This document shows, one piece after another, positions 1 to 7,799 of a stretch of DNA of 64,000 nucleotides. Source of the DNA: Streptomyces sp. LHD-70 (lineage in GTDB: Bacteria > Actinomycetota > Actinomycetes > Streptomycetales > Streptomycetaceae). Each line of letters begins with the position of its first letter. The first letter of the stretch is position 1. Under the pieces are notes generated by a model. The model searched no databases. It saw only the letters and a program-made list of their open reading frames with translations, and was not told the DNA's origin. Location of the stretch: positions 1-64,000 of the forward strand of contig NZ_JAVIFW010000022.1 of NCBI RefSeq assembly GCF_031157275.1, given 5' to 3'. Both the position numbers and the translations under genes were made by a program.

Positions 1-47
1 GGGGCCACACGTTCCCACAGGTCATCAGGCACAAGATCAGCAGACAC
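1..47 (-). CDS. IS5-type transposase, N-terminal 15 codons only (cut by window edge)
   Basis: Reading leftwards from a GTG at 47, the frame gives VSADLVPDDLWERVA. This closely resembles the conserved N-terminus of Streptomyces IS5-family transposases, in which a VPDDLWE-type segment opens the protein. An AGGA lies about nine bases upstream of the GTG and could serve as ribosome binding site. The rest of the gene is outside the window, so the catalytic domain, intactness and IS boundary cannot be judged. The assignment rests on 15 residues and is tentative. Confidence 0.5.
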   Translation of the reverse strand, partial: MSADLVPDDLWERVA

Positions 48-261
48 CCAACAGATCCTGTCGAGGCCACACCCAACTGCCAAGCCCCACAACGAACTTC
101 ATTCTGAAACGATCAGTTAGTGCACGTTCACCCTTCACACCGCTCGCCGCTCTGCTCTCAGCGAACGTTCTGGCCTGTGGGAACGTGGGATTCCGGGTGA
201 TCCAGGGCGTAGATTCGAGTGTGTTCGAAGGCAGGGCCGCGCACGATTCGGGGAGGGTGCA
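48..261. other. Intergenic region before the SDR gene
   Basis: No gene is visible. The stretch should hold the end of the IS element that starts left of the window and the SDR promoter. A 16-base segment at 174-189 is an inverted copy (15/16) of positions 6-21, but the latter lies inside the transposase coding start, so its meaning is unclear. Confidence 0.4.
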
Positions 262-1005
262 GTGGGAGTGCTGAAGGGCAAGACGGCGATCGTCACGGGC
301 GGTTCGCGGGGCATCGGCCGGGCGATCGTGGAGCGCCTGGTCCGTGACGGGGCGAGTGTGGTGTTCAACTATGCGCACAGTACTGAGGCGGCGGCGGACG
401 TCGTACGAGAAGTCGAGGACGCCGGAGGCAGTGTCCACGGCGTGCAGCTCGACCTGGCCGAGCGAGGGGCGCCCGAGCGCCTCATGGAGGTCGCCGACGA
501 ACGGTTCGGCGGACTCGACATCCTGGTGAACAACGCCGCGCTCAACTTCTCGGTGGCGCCTCTGGCGGAGACCGAGGAGGAGGTCTTCGACCAGGCGATG
601 ACGGTCAACGCCAAGGCCGCATTCCTGACTATCCGCTATGCGGCACGGCACATGCGTGACGGTGGCCGCATCATCACCATCTCCACGCTGAACACCGTTC
701 GCCCGGCCCCGCAGAACGCCCCGTACGCGGCCAGCAAGGGCGCGATCGAGCAGCTGACCGCTGTGGCGGCGCAGGAGCTCGGGCCCCGGGGCATCACGGC
801 GAACACGGTCTCACCCGGCGCGACCGACACCGATCTCCTACGAGGCACCAACTCGGCCGAGAACCTCGAGATGGCCGTGGCGATGACCCCGCTCCGCAGA
901 CTCGGACAGCCGTCCGACGTGGCCGACGTGGTGGGCTTCCTGGCGGGGCCGGACGGGAGATGGATCACGGGGCAGAACATCCGGGCCACGGGAGGGATTG
1001 GCTGA
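262..1005 (+). CDS. SDR family oxidoreductase (classical short-chain dehydrogenase)
   Basis: A 247-aa classical short-chain dehydrogenase, expected to be a cytosolic NAD(P)-dependent oxidoreductase on an unknown hydroxy/keto substrate. The nucleotide-binding motif TGGSRGIG lies near residues 12-19, NNAA near 90, and the YxxxK active site reads YAASK with Tyr155 and Lys159. The C-terminal part ends with the GPDGRWITGQNIRATGG stretch typical of FabG-like members. Length is normal for the family. GTG at 262 is preceded by GGGAGG at a good distance. The gene stands alone, convergent with the ABC exporter operon. The substrate cannot be inferred from the sequence or its neighbours. Confidence 0.9.
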   Translation: MGVLKGKTAIVTGGSRGIGRAIVERLVRDGASVVFNYAHSTEAAADVVREVEDAGGSVHGVQLDLAERGAPERLMEVADERFGGLDILVNNAALNFSVAPLAETEEEVFDQAMTVNAKAAFLTIRYAARHMRDGGRIITISTLNTVRPAPQNAPYAASKGAIEQLTAVAAQELGPRGITANTVSPGATDTDLLRGTNSAENLEMAVAMTPLRRLGQPSDVADVVGFLAGPDGRWITGQNIRATGGIG

Positions 1006-1040
1006 GGGCAGGGGCAGGGGCAGGGGCAGGGGCAGGGGGC
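1006..1040. repeat. Hexanucleotide tandem repeat (GGGGCA)n
   Basis: Immediately after the SDR stop the sequence runs through about five copies of GGGGCA before breaking down into a G-rich tract. It is non-coding and looks like a simple slippage-prone repeat. Confidence 0.8.
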
Positions 1041-1093
1041 GGAGGCAGGAGAAGGGCCGGGCCTGGCGCATGCCCTGGCGCAGGTCGACCGGC

Positions 1094-1130
1094 GGAGGAG
1101 CTGCCGTCCGGCGCGGCTGCCAGCTCCTCC
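1094..1130. terminator. Possible terminator hairpin between convergent genes
   Basis: GGAGGAGCTG at 1094-1103 is the exact inverse of CAGCTCCTCC at 1121-1130, giving a 10-bp stem with a 17-nt loop. It lies between the convergent SDR gene and ABC exporter operon. There is no U-tract, which is common for actinobacterial terminators. Confidence 0.45.
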
Positions 1131-1218
1131 GGTCAGCGCGCAGGATCGCTGGCTCGCATGTGATGCTCGGTCACTTGATCTGCCCCCGCCTACCTGGTCG
1201 GCGCCCGTGAGCTCCCTA

Positions 1219-3000
1219 TCACCCGTGCCAGGACCGCCACAGCGCCGCGTACGCGCCGTCGGCGGCGACCAGTTCGTCGTGGCTGCCCAGCTCGCTGATC
1301 CGGCCTTGTTCGACGACCGCGATCACGTCGGCGTCGTGGGCCGTGTGCAGGCGGTGCGCGATGGCGACCACGGTGCGGCCGTCCAGGACGCGTGCCAGGG
1401 ATCGCTCCAGGTTCCGGGCCGCACGCGGGTCGAGCAGGGATGTGGCCTCGTCCAGGACCAACGTGTGCGGGTCGGCCAGCACCAGGCGGGCCAGGGCGAT
1501 CTGCTGAGCCTGCGCGGGAGTGAGCGTGAAGCCGCCCGAGCCGACCTGGGTGTCGAGGGCTTCCTCGAGAGCCCGTGCCCAGGTGTCGGCGTCGACTGCG
1601 GCGAGGGCTGCCCACAGTTCGGTGTCCTGTGCGTCGGACCGGGCCAGGAGCAGGTTGTCGCGCAGCGAGCCGACGAACACGTGGTGTTCCTGGTTGACCA
1701 GGGCGACGTGCTCGCGGACGCGTTCCGCCGGCATCCGGGACAGCTCCGCACCGCCGAGGGCGACGGAGCCGGTGCGGGGACCGTAGATCCCGGCGAGCAG
1801 TCGGCCGAGGGTGGACTTGCCCGCGCCGGACGGCCCGACCAGTGCGACCCGGCTGCCGGGCCGTACGGACAGGGACACCTGGTGCAGTACGTCCACGCCC
1901 GGCCGGTAACCGAAGTGCACGTGGTCCGCCGTGACCTCGCGCCCGTCGGGACTGACGGAAGTGTCGCCCGCGCCCGGTTCGATCTCGCGGACGCCCACGA
2001 GGCGGGCCAGGGACACCTGGGCCACCTGCAACTCGTCGTACCAGCGCAGGATCAGGTTCACCGGGTCGACCATCATCTGGGCGATCAGGGCGCCGGTCGT
2101 GAGCTGGCCGACGTCGATCCAGCCCTGCAGGACGAAGACGCCGCCGATGAGCAGCACCGCGGCGAGGACGGTCACGTGGGTGGCATTGATGACGGGGAAC
2201 AGCACGGAACGGAGGTAGAGGGTGTATCGCTCCCAAGCAGTCCATTCCCGGACGCGCTGGTCGGACAGCGCGATCCGGCGGGCACCGAGCCGGTGCGCCT
2301 CCACGGTGCGTCCCGCGTCCACGGTCTCCGTGAGCGCGGCGGCCACGGCGGCGTACCCGGCGGCTTCCGAGCGATACGCGGACGGGGCGCGCTTGAAGTA
2401 CCAGCGGCAGCCGATGACCAACGCGGGAACGGCGAGGAGCACCGTGAGCGCGAGCGGCGGCGAGGTGAAGGCCAGGCCGCCGAGGAGCAGGCCGATCCAC
2501 ACGACGCCGATGGTCACCTGCGGCACCGCTTCGCGCATGGCGTTGGCCAGCCGGTCGATGTCCGTGGTGATACGGGACAGCAGGTCACCGGTGCCTGCGC
2601 GCTCCAGGACGCCGGGCGGCAGTCCGACGGAGCGGATCAGGAAGTCCTCGCGAAGGTCGGCCAGCATCTGCTCGCCCAGCATCGCACCACGCAGCCGGAC
2701 CAGGCGGATGAACACCGCCTGGAGGACGAGGGCAGCCGTGAACAGCCCGACGGCGCGGCCCAGTTGGGGATCACCGCTGCCATCGGCGGCGTGCTGTACG
2801 AGATCGCCGAGGAGCGTGGGGCCGACCATGGACGCGATCACCGCTACGGCGTTGACGCCGATCAGCAGGGCGAACGCCTTGCGGTGCCGGGCGAACAGTT
2901 CACGCACGTACGCCCGTACCGTCGCGGGGCTGCCCACCGGCAGCGTCTCCGTGGTGCGGGGAGCCGCTGGATCGTACTCCGGCGGCGCCAGGCCGATCAT
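1219..3000 (-). CDS. ABC exporter subunit B (canonical Walker A, degenerate signature)
   Basis: A 593-aa type IV (B-type) ABC exporter half-transporter with an N-terminal six-helix membrane domain and a C-terminal ATPase. The Walker A GPSGAGKST near residue 388 is intact, and so are Walker B with catalytic Glu (LVLDEATS) and the H-loop His (IAHRLHT). The signature is LTPAQ near residue 491 instead of LSGGQ. The ATG at 3000 overlaps the stop of the upstream gene in an ATGA, so the pair is translationally coupled and most likely forms a heterodimer. This subunit supplies the working Walker A and H-loop, while its partner supplies the good signature. The substrate is unknown; drug or peptide export is typical for such pairs. 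Confidence 0.9.
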   Translation of the reverse strand: MIGLAPPEYDPAAPRTTETLPVGSPATVRAYVRELFARHRKAFALLIGVNAVAVIASMVGPTLLGDLVQHAADGSGDPQLGRAVGLFTAALVLQAVFIRLVRLRGAMLGEQMLADLREDFLIRSVGLPPGVLERAGTGDLLSRITTDIDRLANAMREAVPQVTIGVVWIGLLLGGLAFTSPPLALTVLLAVPALVIGCRWYFKRAPSAYRSEAAGYAAVAAALTETVDAGRTVEAHRLGARRIALSDQRVREWTAWERYTLYLRSVLFPVINATHVTVLAAVLLIGGVFVLQGWIDVGQLTTGALIAQMMVDPVNLILRWYDELQVAQVSLARLVGVREIEPGAGDTSVSPDGREVTADHVHFGYRPGVDVLHQVSLSVRPGSRVALVGPSGAGKSTLGRLLAGIYGPRTGSVALGGAELSRMPAERVREHVALVNQEHHVFVGSLRDNLLLARSDAQDTELWAALAAVDADTWARALEEALDTQVGSGGFTLTPAQAQQIALARLVLADPHTLVLDEATSLLDPRAARNLERSLARVLDGRTVVAIAHRLHTAHDADVIAVVEQGRISELGSHDELVAADGAYAALWRSWHG

Positions 3001-4940
3001 GCTCTCTCCTCGATGTCGATCTCGATGCCGACGCGGGTCGTGCCGACCCGGGCAGTGGTCTTCCCGCCGGTCCTGCCGGACACAGCCGCTCCACTGCGCG
3101 TGCCGGTGCCGGTGCCGGTGCTGGTGCGAGTGCCTGTGCCCGAGTCCGTCCGAGCGTCGGGGTCGGTGCGCTGCTGTTGTTCCTCGTCCGTCTCCCGCGT
3201 CACGACGGCGCGGTAGCGGGGGTGGGTGTGAACGAGTTCGCGGTGCACGCCGACGGCCGCCACCTCGCCTTCGTGGACGAACACCACGCGCTCGGCCCGG
3301 TCCAGGAGCAGCGGGGACGAGGTGCAGACGACGGTGGTGCGGCCCCGGCGGATGGAGCGCAGGCCGTCCGCGATGCGCGCTTCGGTGTGTGAGTCGACGG
3401 CGGAAGTCGGCTCGTCCAGTACGAGCACCTCCGGGTCGGTCACCAACGAGCGGGCGAGGGCAAGGCGTTGGCGCTGGCCGCCGGAGAGCGACCGGCCGCG
3501 TTCGGTGATCGGCGCCTCCATTGGGTCGTCGTCCACCGAGTTCTGCGCAAGGGCGTCGAGCACGTCGGCGCACTCGGCCGCGGCCAGGGCGTCTGCGGCG
3601 GCGACCTTTCCCGACGCGGGCACGTCGAGCAGTTCCCGCAACGTGCCGGAGAGCAGGACGGGGTCCTTGTCCTGTACGAGGACGGCGGCGCGGGCGGTGG
3701 CGAGGGGAAGGGCATCGAGCTGGGCGTCGCCGAGCCGCACCGAAGGGGCGGGGGTGTCGAGCGCGGCGTGCCCGCCGAGCCGTTCGGCGATCCGGCCCGC
3801 CTCGTCGGGGTCCCCGCACACCACTGCCGTGAGCCGCCCGTCGGGGGCCAGCAAGCCGGTCACGGGGTCGAACAGGTCCCCGGAAGGCGCCGCCTCACCC
3901 GAACCCGAACTGCTAGGAACACCCGAACCCGAACCCGCCGAAGAGCCCCGCTCCAGCGAAAGCACCCGCGCGGCGCGCTTCGCGGACGGGCGGGAGAAGG
4001 AGTACGCCATCGCGATCTCTTCGAAGTGACGCAGGGGATAGGTCAGAAGCATCACCGCGCTGTACACGGTGACCAGTTCACCGACCGCGATATGGCCGTC
4101 CCGGACCAGACCGATTCCGTGCCAGACCACGGCGATGAGCAGCAGACCAGGGAGCAGCACTTGGGCGGCGGTGATGAGGGACCACATGCGGGCGCTGCGT
4201 ACGGCGGCGCGGCGCACGTCCTGGGAGGCATGGCGGTAGCGGTCGAGGAAGAGCTCCTCGCCGCCGATGCCGCGCAGCACCCGCAGACCGGCCACCGTGT
4301 CGGAGGCGAGCTCGGTGGCCTTGCCCGCCTTCTCGCGCTGGGTGTCCGCGAGCCGAGTGGCGCGCGGCAGCAACGGCAGCACGCCGAGACCGACGAGAGG
4401 AACACCGATGGCGACGACGAGACCGAGGTCAGGTTGGTAGACGACGAGCCCCACACACACCACGACGACCGTCAGGGCGGCGGCCGTGAACCGCGAGACG
4501 GCCTCCACGAACCAGCCGATCTTCTCCACGTCCCCCGTGGACACCGCGACCACTTCACCGGCGGCGACGCGACGCGTCAGGGCCGCACCCAGATACGCGG
4601 TCCTGCGGGCGAGGAGCTGCTGTACGCGGGCGGCCGCCGTGATCCAGTTGGTGACGGCGGTGCGGTGCAGCATGGTGTCGCCGAGTGCGATGCCGATCCC
4701 GGAGAGGACGAGCAGCAGCCCGGCCATGGCGAGACGCGTGCCGGACCGCTCGACGACGGCCTGGACGGCGAAGCCCACCCCGAGCGGCAGGGTCATGACG
4801 GCTGTGAAGTGCAGCAGGCCCCAGGCGAGCGACTTGAGTTGACCGCCCAGTTGGTTGCGTCCGAGCCACCACAGGAACCGGGGGCCCGAGCGGGCGTCGG
4901 GCACACCCGGGTCGGCGTACGGAAGATCGCTGATCTGCAT
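2997..4940 (-). CDS. ABC exporter subunit A (degenerate Walker A and H-loop, canonical signature)
   Basis: A 647-aa ABC half-exporter, the first gene of a two-gene operon. The N-terminus MQISDLPYADPGVPDARSG leads into a transmembrane domain (about residues 35-330). In the ATPase domain Walker A is unrecognisable (VVCGDPDEAGR, about residues 373-383) and the H-loop His is replaced (CTSSPLLLD). The signature LSGGQRQRLALARSL (about residue 484) and Walker B LVLDEPTSAVD are intact. Two low-complexity Ser/Gly and Gly/Thr/Arg stretches, one before the ATPase and one at the C-terminus, are unusual. The ATG at 4940 was chosen because the Met there starts the conserved region; the frame stays open upstream, so the start is not certain. 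Confidence 0.85.
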   Translation of the reverse strand: MQISDLPYADPGVPDARSGPRFLWWLGRNQLGGQLKSLAWGLLHFTAVMTLPLGVGFAVQAVVERSGTRLAMAGLLLVLSGIGIALGDTMLHRTAVTNWITAAARVQQLLARRTAYLGAALTRRVAAGEVVAVSTGDVEKIGWFVEAVSRFTAAALTVVVVCVGLVVYQPDLGLVVAIGVPLVGLGVLPLLPRATRLADTQREKAGKATELASDTVAGLRVLRGIGGEELFLDRYRHASQDVRRAAVRSARMWSLITAAQVLLPGLLLIAVVWHGIGLVRDGHIAVGELVTVYSAVMLLTYPLRHFEEIAMAYSFSRPSAKRAARVLSLERGSSAGSGSGVPSSSGSGEAAPSGDLFDPVTGLLAPDGRLTAVVCGDPDEAGRIAERLGGHAALDTPAPSVRLGDAQLDALPLATARAAVLVQDKDPVLLSGTLRELLDVPASGKVAAADALAAAECADVLDALAQNSVDDDPMEAPITERGRSLSGGQRQRLALARSLVTDPEVLVLDEPTSAVDSHTEARIADGLRSIRRGRTTVVCTSSPLLLDRAERVVFVHEGEVAAVGVHRELVHTHPRYRAVVTRETDEEQQQRTDPDARTDSGTGTRTSTGTGTGTRSGAAVSGRTGGKTTARVGTTRVGIEIDIEERA

Positions 4941-5194
4941 GACGTCCCAGAGGTCGATCGCCGTGCCGCGGTGGAGCACACGGCGCTGATTGCGGCTGAG
5001 GAGCTGATGAACGGGGCGCTTGAGGAGGGAAGGAAGGGAGGCAGGGGGAGGTCTGAGGAAATGGGGGAAACCGTGTAAGGCTGACTCCGGAACGGGGCCC
5101 GAGGCAAACGGTTTTCTGCCTGCTTGCAAAGAACCGGTCATTCCTCCGGAGTGCGGTGCACGCACGGGCGGAGACGGTGGCACCGGGTGCGACG

Positions 5195-6058
5195 ATGGCC
5201 CGTATGCGCATATCGGGGACACTCAGGGCGGGGACGGCGCGACGGACAATCAGCCGGACGACCGTGGGGGCAGCTCTCGCGACGGTGCTCGCTCTGACCA
5301 CCCTCACGTCCTGCGGTACGACGGGGAGCGGGAGTTCGGGCGACAAGGCACCCGGAACCGAACCCGCGCAGACCGGGAGCACGGGCAGCACCGGCAACTC
5401 AGCGAACCCCGCAAACCCAGAGAGCCCAGAGAACCCAGAGAACCCGGGGGCCCCCGCCGCCACCCAGAACCTCGAACGTCTCCCGGACGTGGGCACCGCC
5501 CTGCACCGGCGCATCCCCGCAGCGGCCCGTCAGGCCCTGGTGGTCCGGGGCGAGGGTGAGAACTCGGCGAACTCCACGCTGTACCTGTACGAGAAGCACG
5601 GTGCGACCTGGGACCGCACACGCAGCTGGCCCGCGCACAACGGCAAGCGCGGCTGGACCACCGATCATCGCGAGGGCGACAAGCGGAGCCCGGTCGGAGT
5701 GTTCACGCTGAGCGACGCGGGCGGGGTGCTCGCCGCGCCGGACGCCCGCCTTCCGTACACGCACTCGCCCGCGTTCCAGGCGTCCCGCTCGTGGCCCAAG
5801 ACGCACTGGCACGACTTCGACCATGTGATCGCCATCGACTACAACCGCGTCAAGGGCACCCCGCCCAACGACCCGAACCGTCCGCAGGGCCAGTCCAAGG
5901 GCGGCTACATCTGGCTGCACCTCGACCACGGCAGCGGCACGTCGGGCTGCGTGAGTGTGTCCGAGTCGGCGATGCGGTACCTGCTGCGGGAGCTGGACCC
6001 CAAGTCTCACCCGGTGATCGTCATGGGTGACAAGCGCAACCTCGGCTCGCCGGCCTGA
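5195..6058 (+). CDS. L,D-transpeptidase (YkuD-type) lipoprotein
   Basis: A 287-aa exported protein with a Tat/Sec-like N-terminus rich in Arg, a hydrophobic core, and a lipobox ending LTSC, so it should be lipid-anchored outside the membrane. A Gly/Ser/Asn/Pro linker with near-repeats of the type PENPENPG follows. The C-terminal domain carries the YkuD hallmark HLDHGSGTSGCVSVS, with the catalytic Cys and the preceding His and Gly. The family forms 3-3 peptidoglycan cross-links or anchors proteins to the wall. ATG 5195 or ATG 5204 could be the start; neither has a strong ribosome binding site. It is divergent from the ABC exporter operon with about 250 bp between them. Confidence 0.82.
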   Translation: MARMRISGTLRAGTARRTISRTTVGAALATVLALTTLTSCGTTGSGSSGDKAPGTEPAQTGSTGSTGNSANPANPESPENPENPGAPAATQNLERLPDVGTALHRRIPAAARQALVVRGEGENSANSTLYLYEKHGATWDRTRSWPAHNGKRGWTTDHREGDKRSPVGVFTLSDAGGVLAAPDARLPYTHSPAFQASRSWPKTHWHDFDHVIAIDYNRVKGTPPNDPNRPQGQSKGGYIWLHLDHGSGTSGCVSVSESAMRYLLRELDPKSHPVIVMGDKRNLGSPA

Positions 6059-6151
6059 ACAGCGCGCGGTGTCGGGCTCCCGTGGCACCCAGGGTCACCC
6101 GCCACCGCACCCGCCACCACGTCGACGCCTGCGCCCTCACACCCCGCACCC

Positions 6152-6249
6152 TTGTAGCAAGATCCAAGATTTACACGGATCTGACACTGACGTCTTCTCC
6201 AAGCGTCATCTCTCAGTCAGAGTGACGCTTCGCGGAAGTTAGTTTCCGC
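6152..6249. promoter_or_regulatory. Cluster of inverted repeats upstream of dctA
   Basis: Three perfect short inverted repeats lie in the dctA leader. AGATCC/GGATCT is at 6160-6165 and 6177-6182, AAGCGTCA/TGACGCTT at 6201-6208 and 6223-6230, and GCGGAA/TTCCGC at 6232-6237 and 6244-6249. They could be operators or leader hairpins. No regulator gene is adjacent. Confidence 0.4.
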
Positions 6250-6278
6250 ATACCAGAAGTTACTTCGGAGGAGTGCCC

Positions 6279-7739
6279 GTGCCGCAGTCCGTACCGTCCC
6301 TACCGCGACGCGTCGCACGCTTGTTGCGTACCTCATTGTTCGCGCAGGTCGCCTGCGCTCTTGTGATCGGAGTCCTCGTCGGACGGCTGTGGCCCGAGGT
6401 GGCCACCGCCGTCCAACCGCTCGGCGACGGCTTCGTACGGCTCATCAAGGCGATGATCGCCCCGCTCGTGTTCTGCGTGGTCGTCGCCGGTATCACCAAG
6501 GCCGGTGACCTCAAGGCCTTCGGCCGGATCGGGATCAAGGCCCTGATCTGGTTCGAGGTCGCCACCACCATCGCCCTCGTCGTCGGTCTGGTCGCCGGAA
6601 ATCTCGGGCGACCCGGCTTCGGCATGAACGTCGACCCCGCGTCCCTCGACGCGTCAGCCGTCGACGAGAAGACCGGTGGCGGCGAGCTGCCGTCCACCTC
6701 GGAGTTCATCCTGCACTCGCTGCCGGACAGCGCGGTCGGTGCGTTCGCCGAGAACTCCCTGCTCCAGGTCCTCGTCCTGGCCTGCCTGGTGGGTGCGGCG
6801 CTGCTGCACCTCGGCAACACCAAGGTGCCCGCGATCCTGCCCGCCATCGAGCAGGCGCAGGAGCTGGTCTTCGCGGTCGTCGGCTTCATCATGAAGCTGG
6901 CCCCGCTCGCCGTCTTCGGCGCCACCGCGCACCTCGTGGGGGAGTACGGCCTCGGCGCGCTCTCCACGTACGGAAAGCTCATCGGCATCTGCTACGCGGT
7001 CGCGCTGATCTTCCTCGTTCTGCTCGGGATCGCGCTCAAGGTGGTCACCGGGCTGAGCCTGTGGAAGTTCATCCGCTACACCCGCGAGGAGCTGCTGCTC
7101 GCGCTCGGCACCGCGTCCAGTGAGACCGTCATGCCGCGCATGATGCAGAAGCTGCGGCAGGCGGGCTGCCGTGACGACGCCGTGGGGCTCGTGCTGCCGA
7201 CCGGCTACTCGTTCAACCTCGACGGTGCCTCGATCTACCTCTCCGTCGGTACGTTGTTCATCGCGCAGGCTGTCGGTATCGACCTGACGCTCGGTCAGCA
7301 GGTCACCGTTGTCCTGGTGTTGATGCTGACGAGCAAGGGCATGGCCGGAGTTCCCGGTTCCGCGTTCCTGGCCCTGTCGGCCACCGCGTCCGCGCTGGGA
7401 GTCATCCCCGCCGGTGCCGTCGCCCTGCTGCTCGGCGTCGACCGGATCATGGACGCGATGCGGGTCTCCGTCAACCTGCTCGGCAACTGCGTGGCCGTGT
7501 TCGCCGTGTCCCGCTGGGAGGGCGCGCTCGACGCCCACAGGGCGAAGAAGGTGCTGTCCGGGGAGATCGAGTTCGTACCGGAAGAGGAGCAGGAGTCCGG
7601 CGTGGACCTGAAGAAGGACCCGGTGGAGCCTTCGAGGGAGTCCCGGAACGATGACGTGCTTGCTGCCTCGGTAGCAACGTCCGGAGCCGCCTCCGCCTCC
7701 GCCTCCACCTCCAACGAAACCGATCCGAAAGTGAGTTGA
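6279..7739 (+). CDS. dctA: Dicarboxylate:cation symporter (DctA/GltP family)
   Basis: A 486-aa integral membrane protein of the DAACS family, which takes up C4-dicarboxylates (succinate, fumarate, malate) or glutamate with protons or sodium. Family hallmarks are visible: the ASSETVMPRM serine-rich hairpin, TGYSFNLDGASIY, and SKGMAGVPGSAFL at the second hairpin, followed by the RVSVNLLGN segment of the last transport helix. The C-terminal ~70 residues form a polar Ser/Ala-rich tail without membrane segments. GTG at 6279 is preferred over GTG at 6273 because GGAGGAG (6267-6273) then sits five bases upstream. Inverted repeats upstream suggest regulation. A perfect hairpin follows the gene. Confidence 0.92.
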   Translation: MPQSVPSLPRRVARLLRTSLFAQVACALVIGVLVGRLWPEVATAVQPLGDGFVRLIKAMIAPLVFCVVVAGITKAGDLKAFGRIGIKALIWFEVATTIALVVGLVAGNLGRPGFGMNVDPASLDASAVDEKTGGGELPSTSEFILHSLPDSAVGAFAENSLLQVLVLACLVGAALLHLGNTKVPAILPAIEQAQELVFAVVGFIMKLAPLAVFGATAHLVGEYGLGALSTYGKLIGICYAVALIFLVLLGIALKVVTGLSLWKFIRYTREELLLALGTASSETVMPRMMQKLRQAGCRDDAVGLVLPTGYSFNLDGASIYLSVGTLFIAQAVGIDLTLGQQVTVVLVLMLTSKGMAGVPGSAFLALSATASALGVIPAGAVALLLGVDRIMDAMRVSVNLLGNCVAVFAVSRWEGALDAHRAKKVLSGEIEFVPEEEQESGVDLKKDPVEPSRESRNDDVLAASVATSGAASASASTSNETDPKVS

Positions 7740-7747
7740 GCCGACAC

Positions 7748-7787
7748 GTTGTGGTCCGGCCCCGGCGAGCCGGGGCCGGACCACAAC
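7748..7787. terminator. Bidirectional terminator hairpin
   Basis: An 18-bp perfect inverted repeat, arms 7748-7765 and 7770-7787 with a CGAG loop, lies between the convergent dctA and GH109 genes. Its strength and placement fit a shared terminator. Confidence 0.85.
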
Positions 7788-7799
7788 GCCCCCCATCCG

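Noticed and set aside
6..189. Inverted copies of CCTGTGGGAACGTG (6-21 and 174-189) as IS terminal repeats
   Set aside because: The left copy lies inside the transposase coding start (LWERV), not at an element end, so it cannot be a terminal repeat. The similarity is left unexplained.
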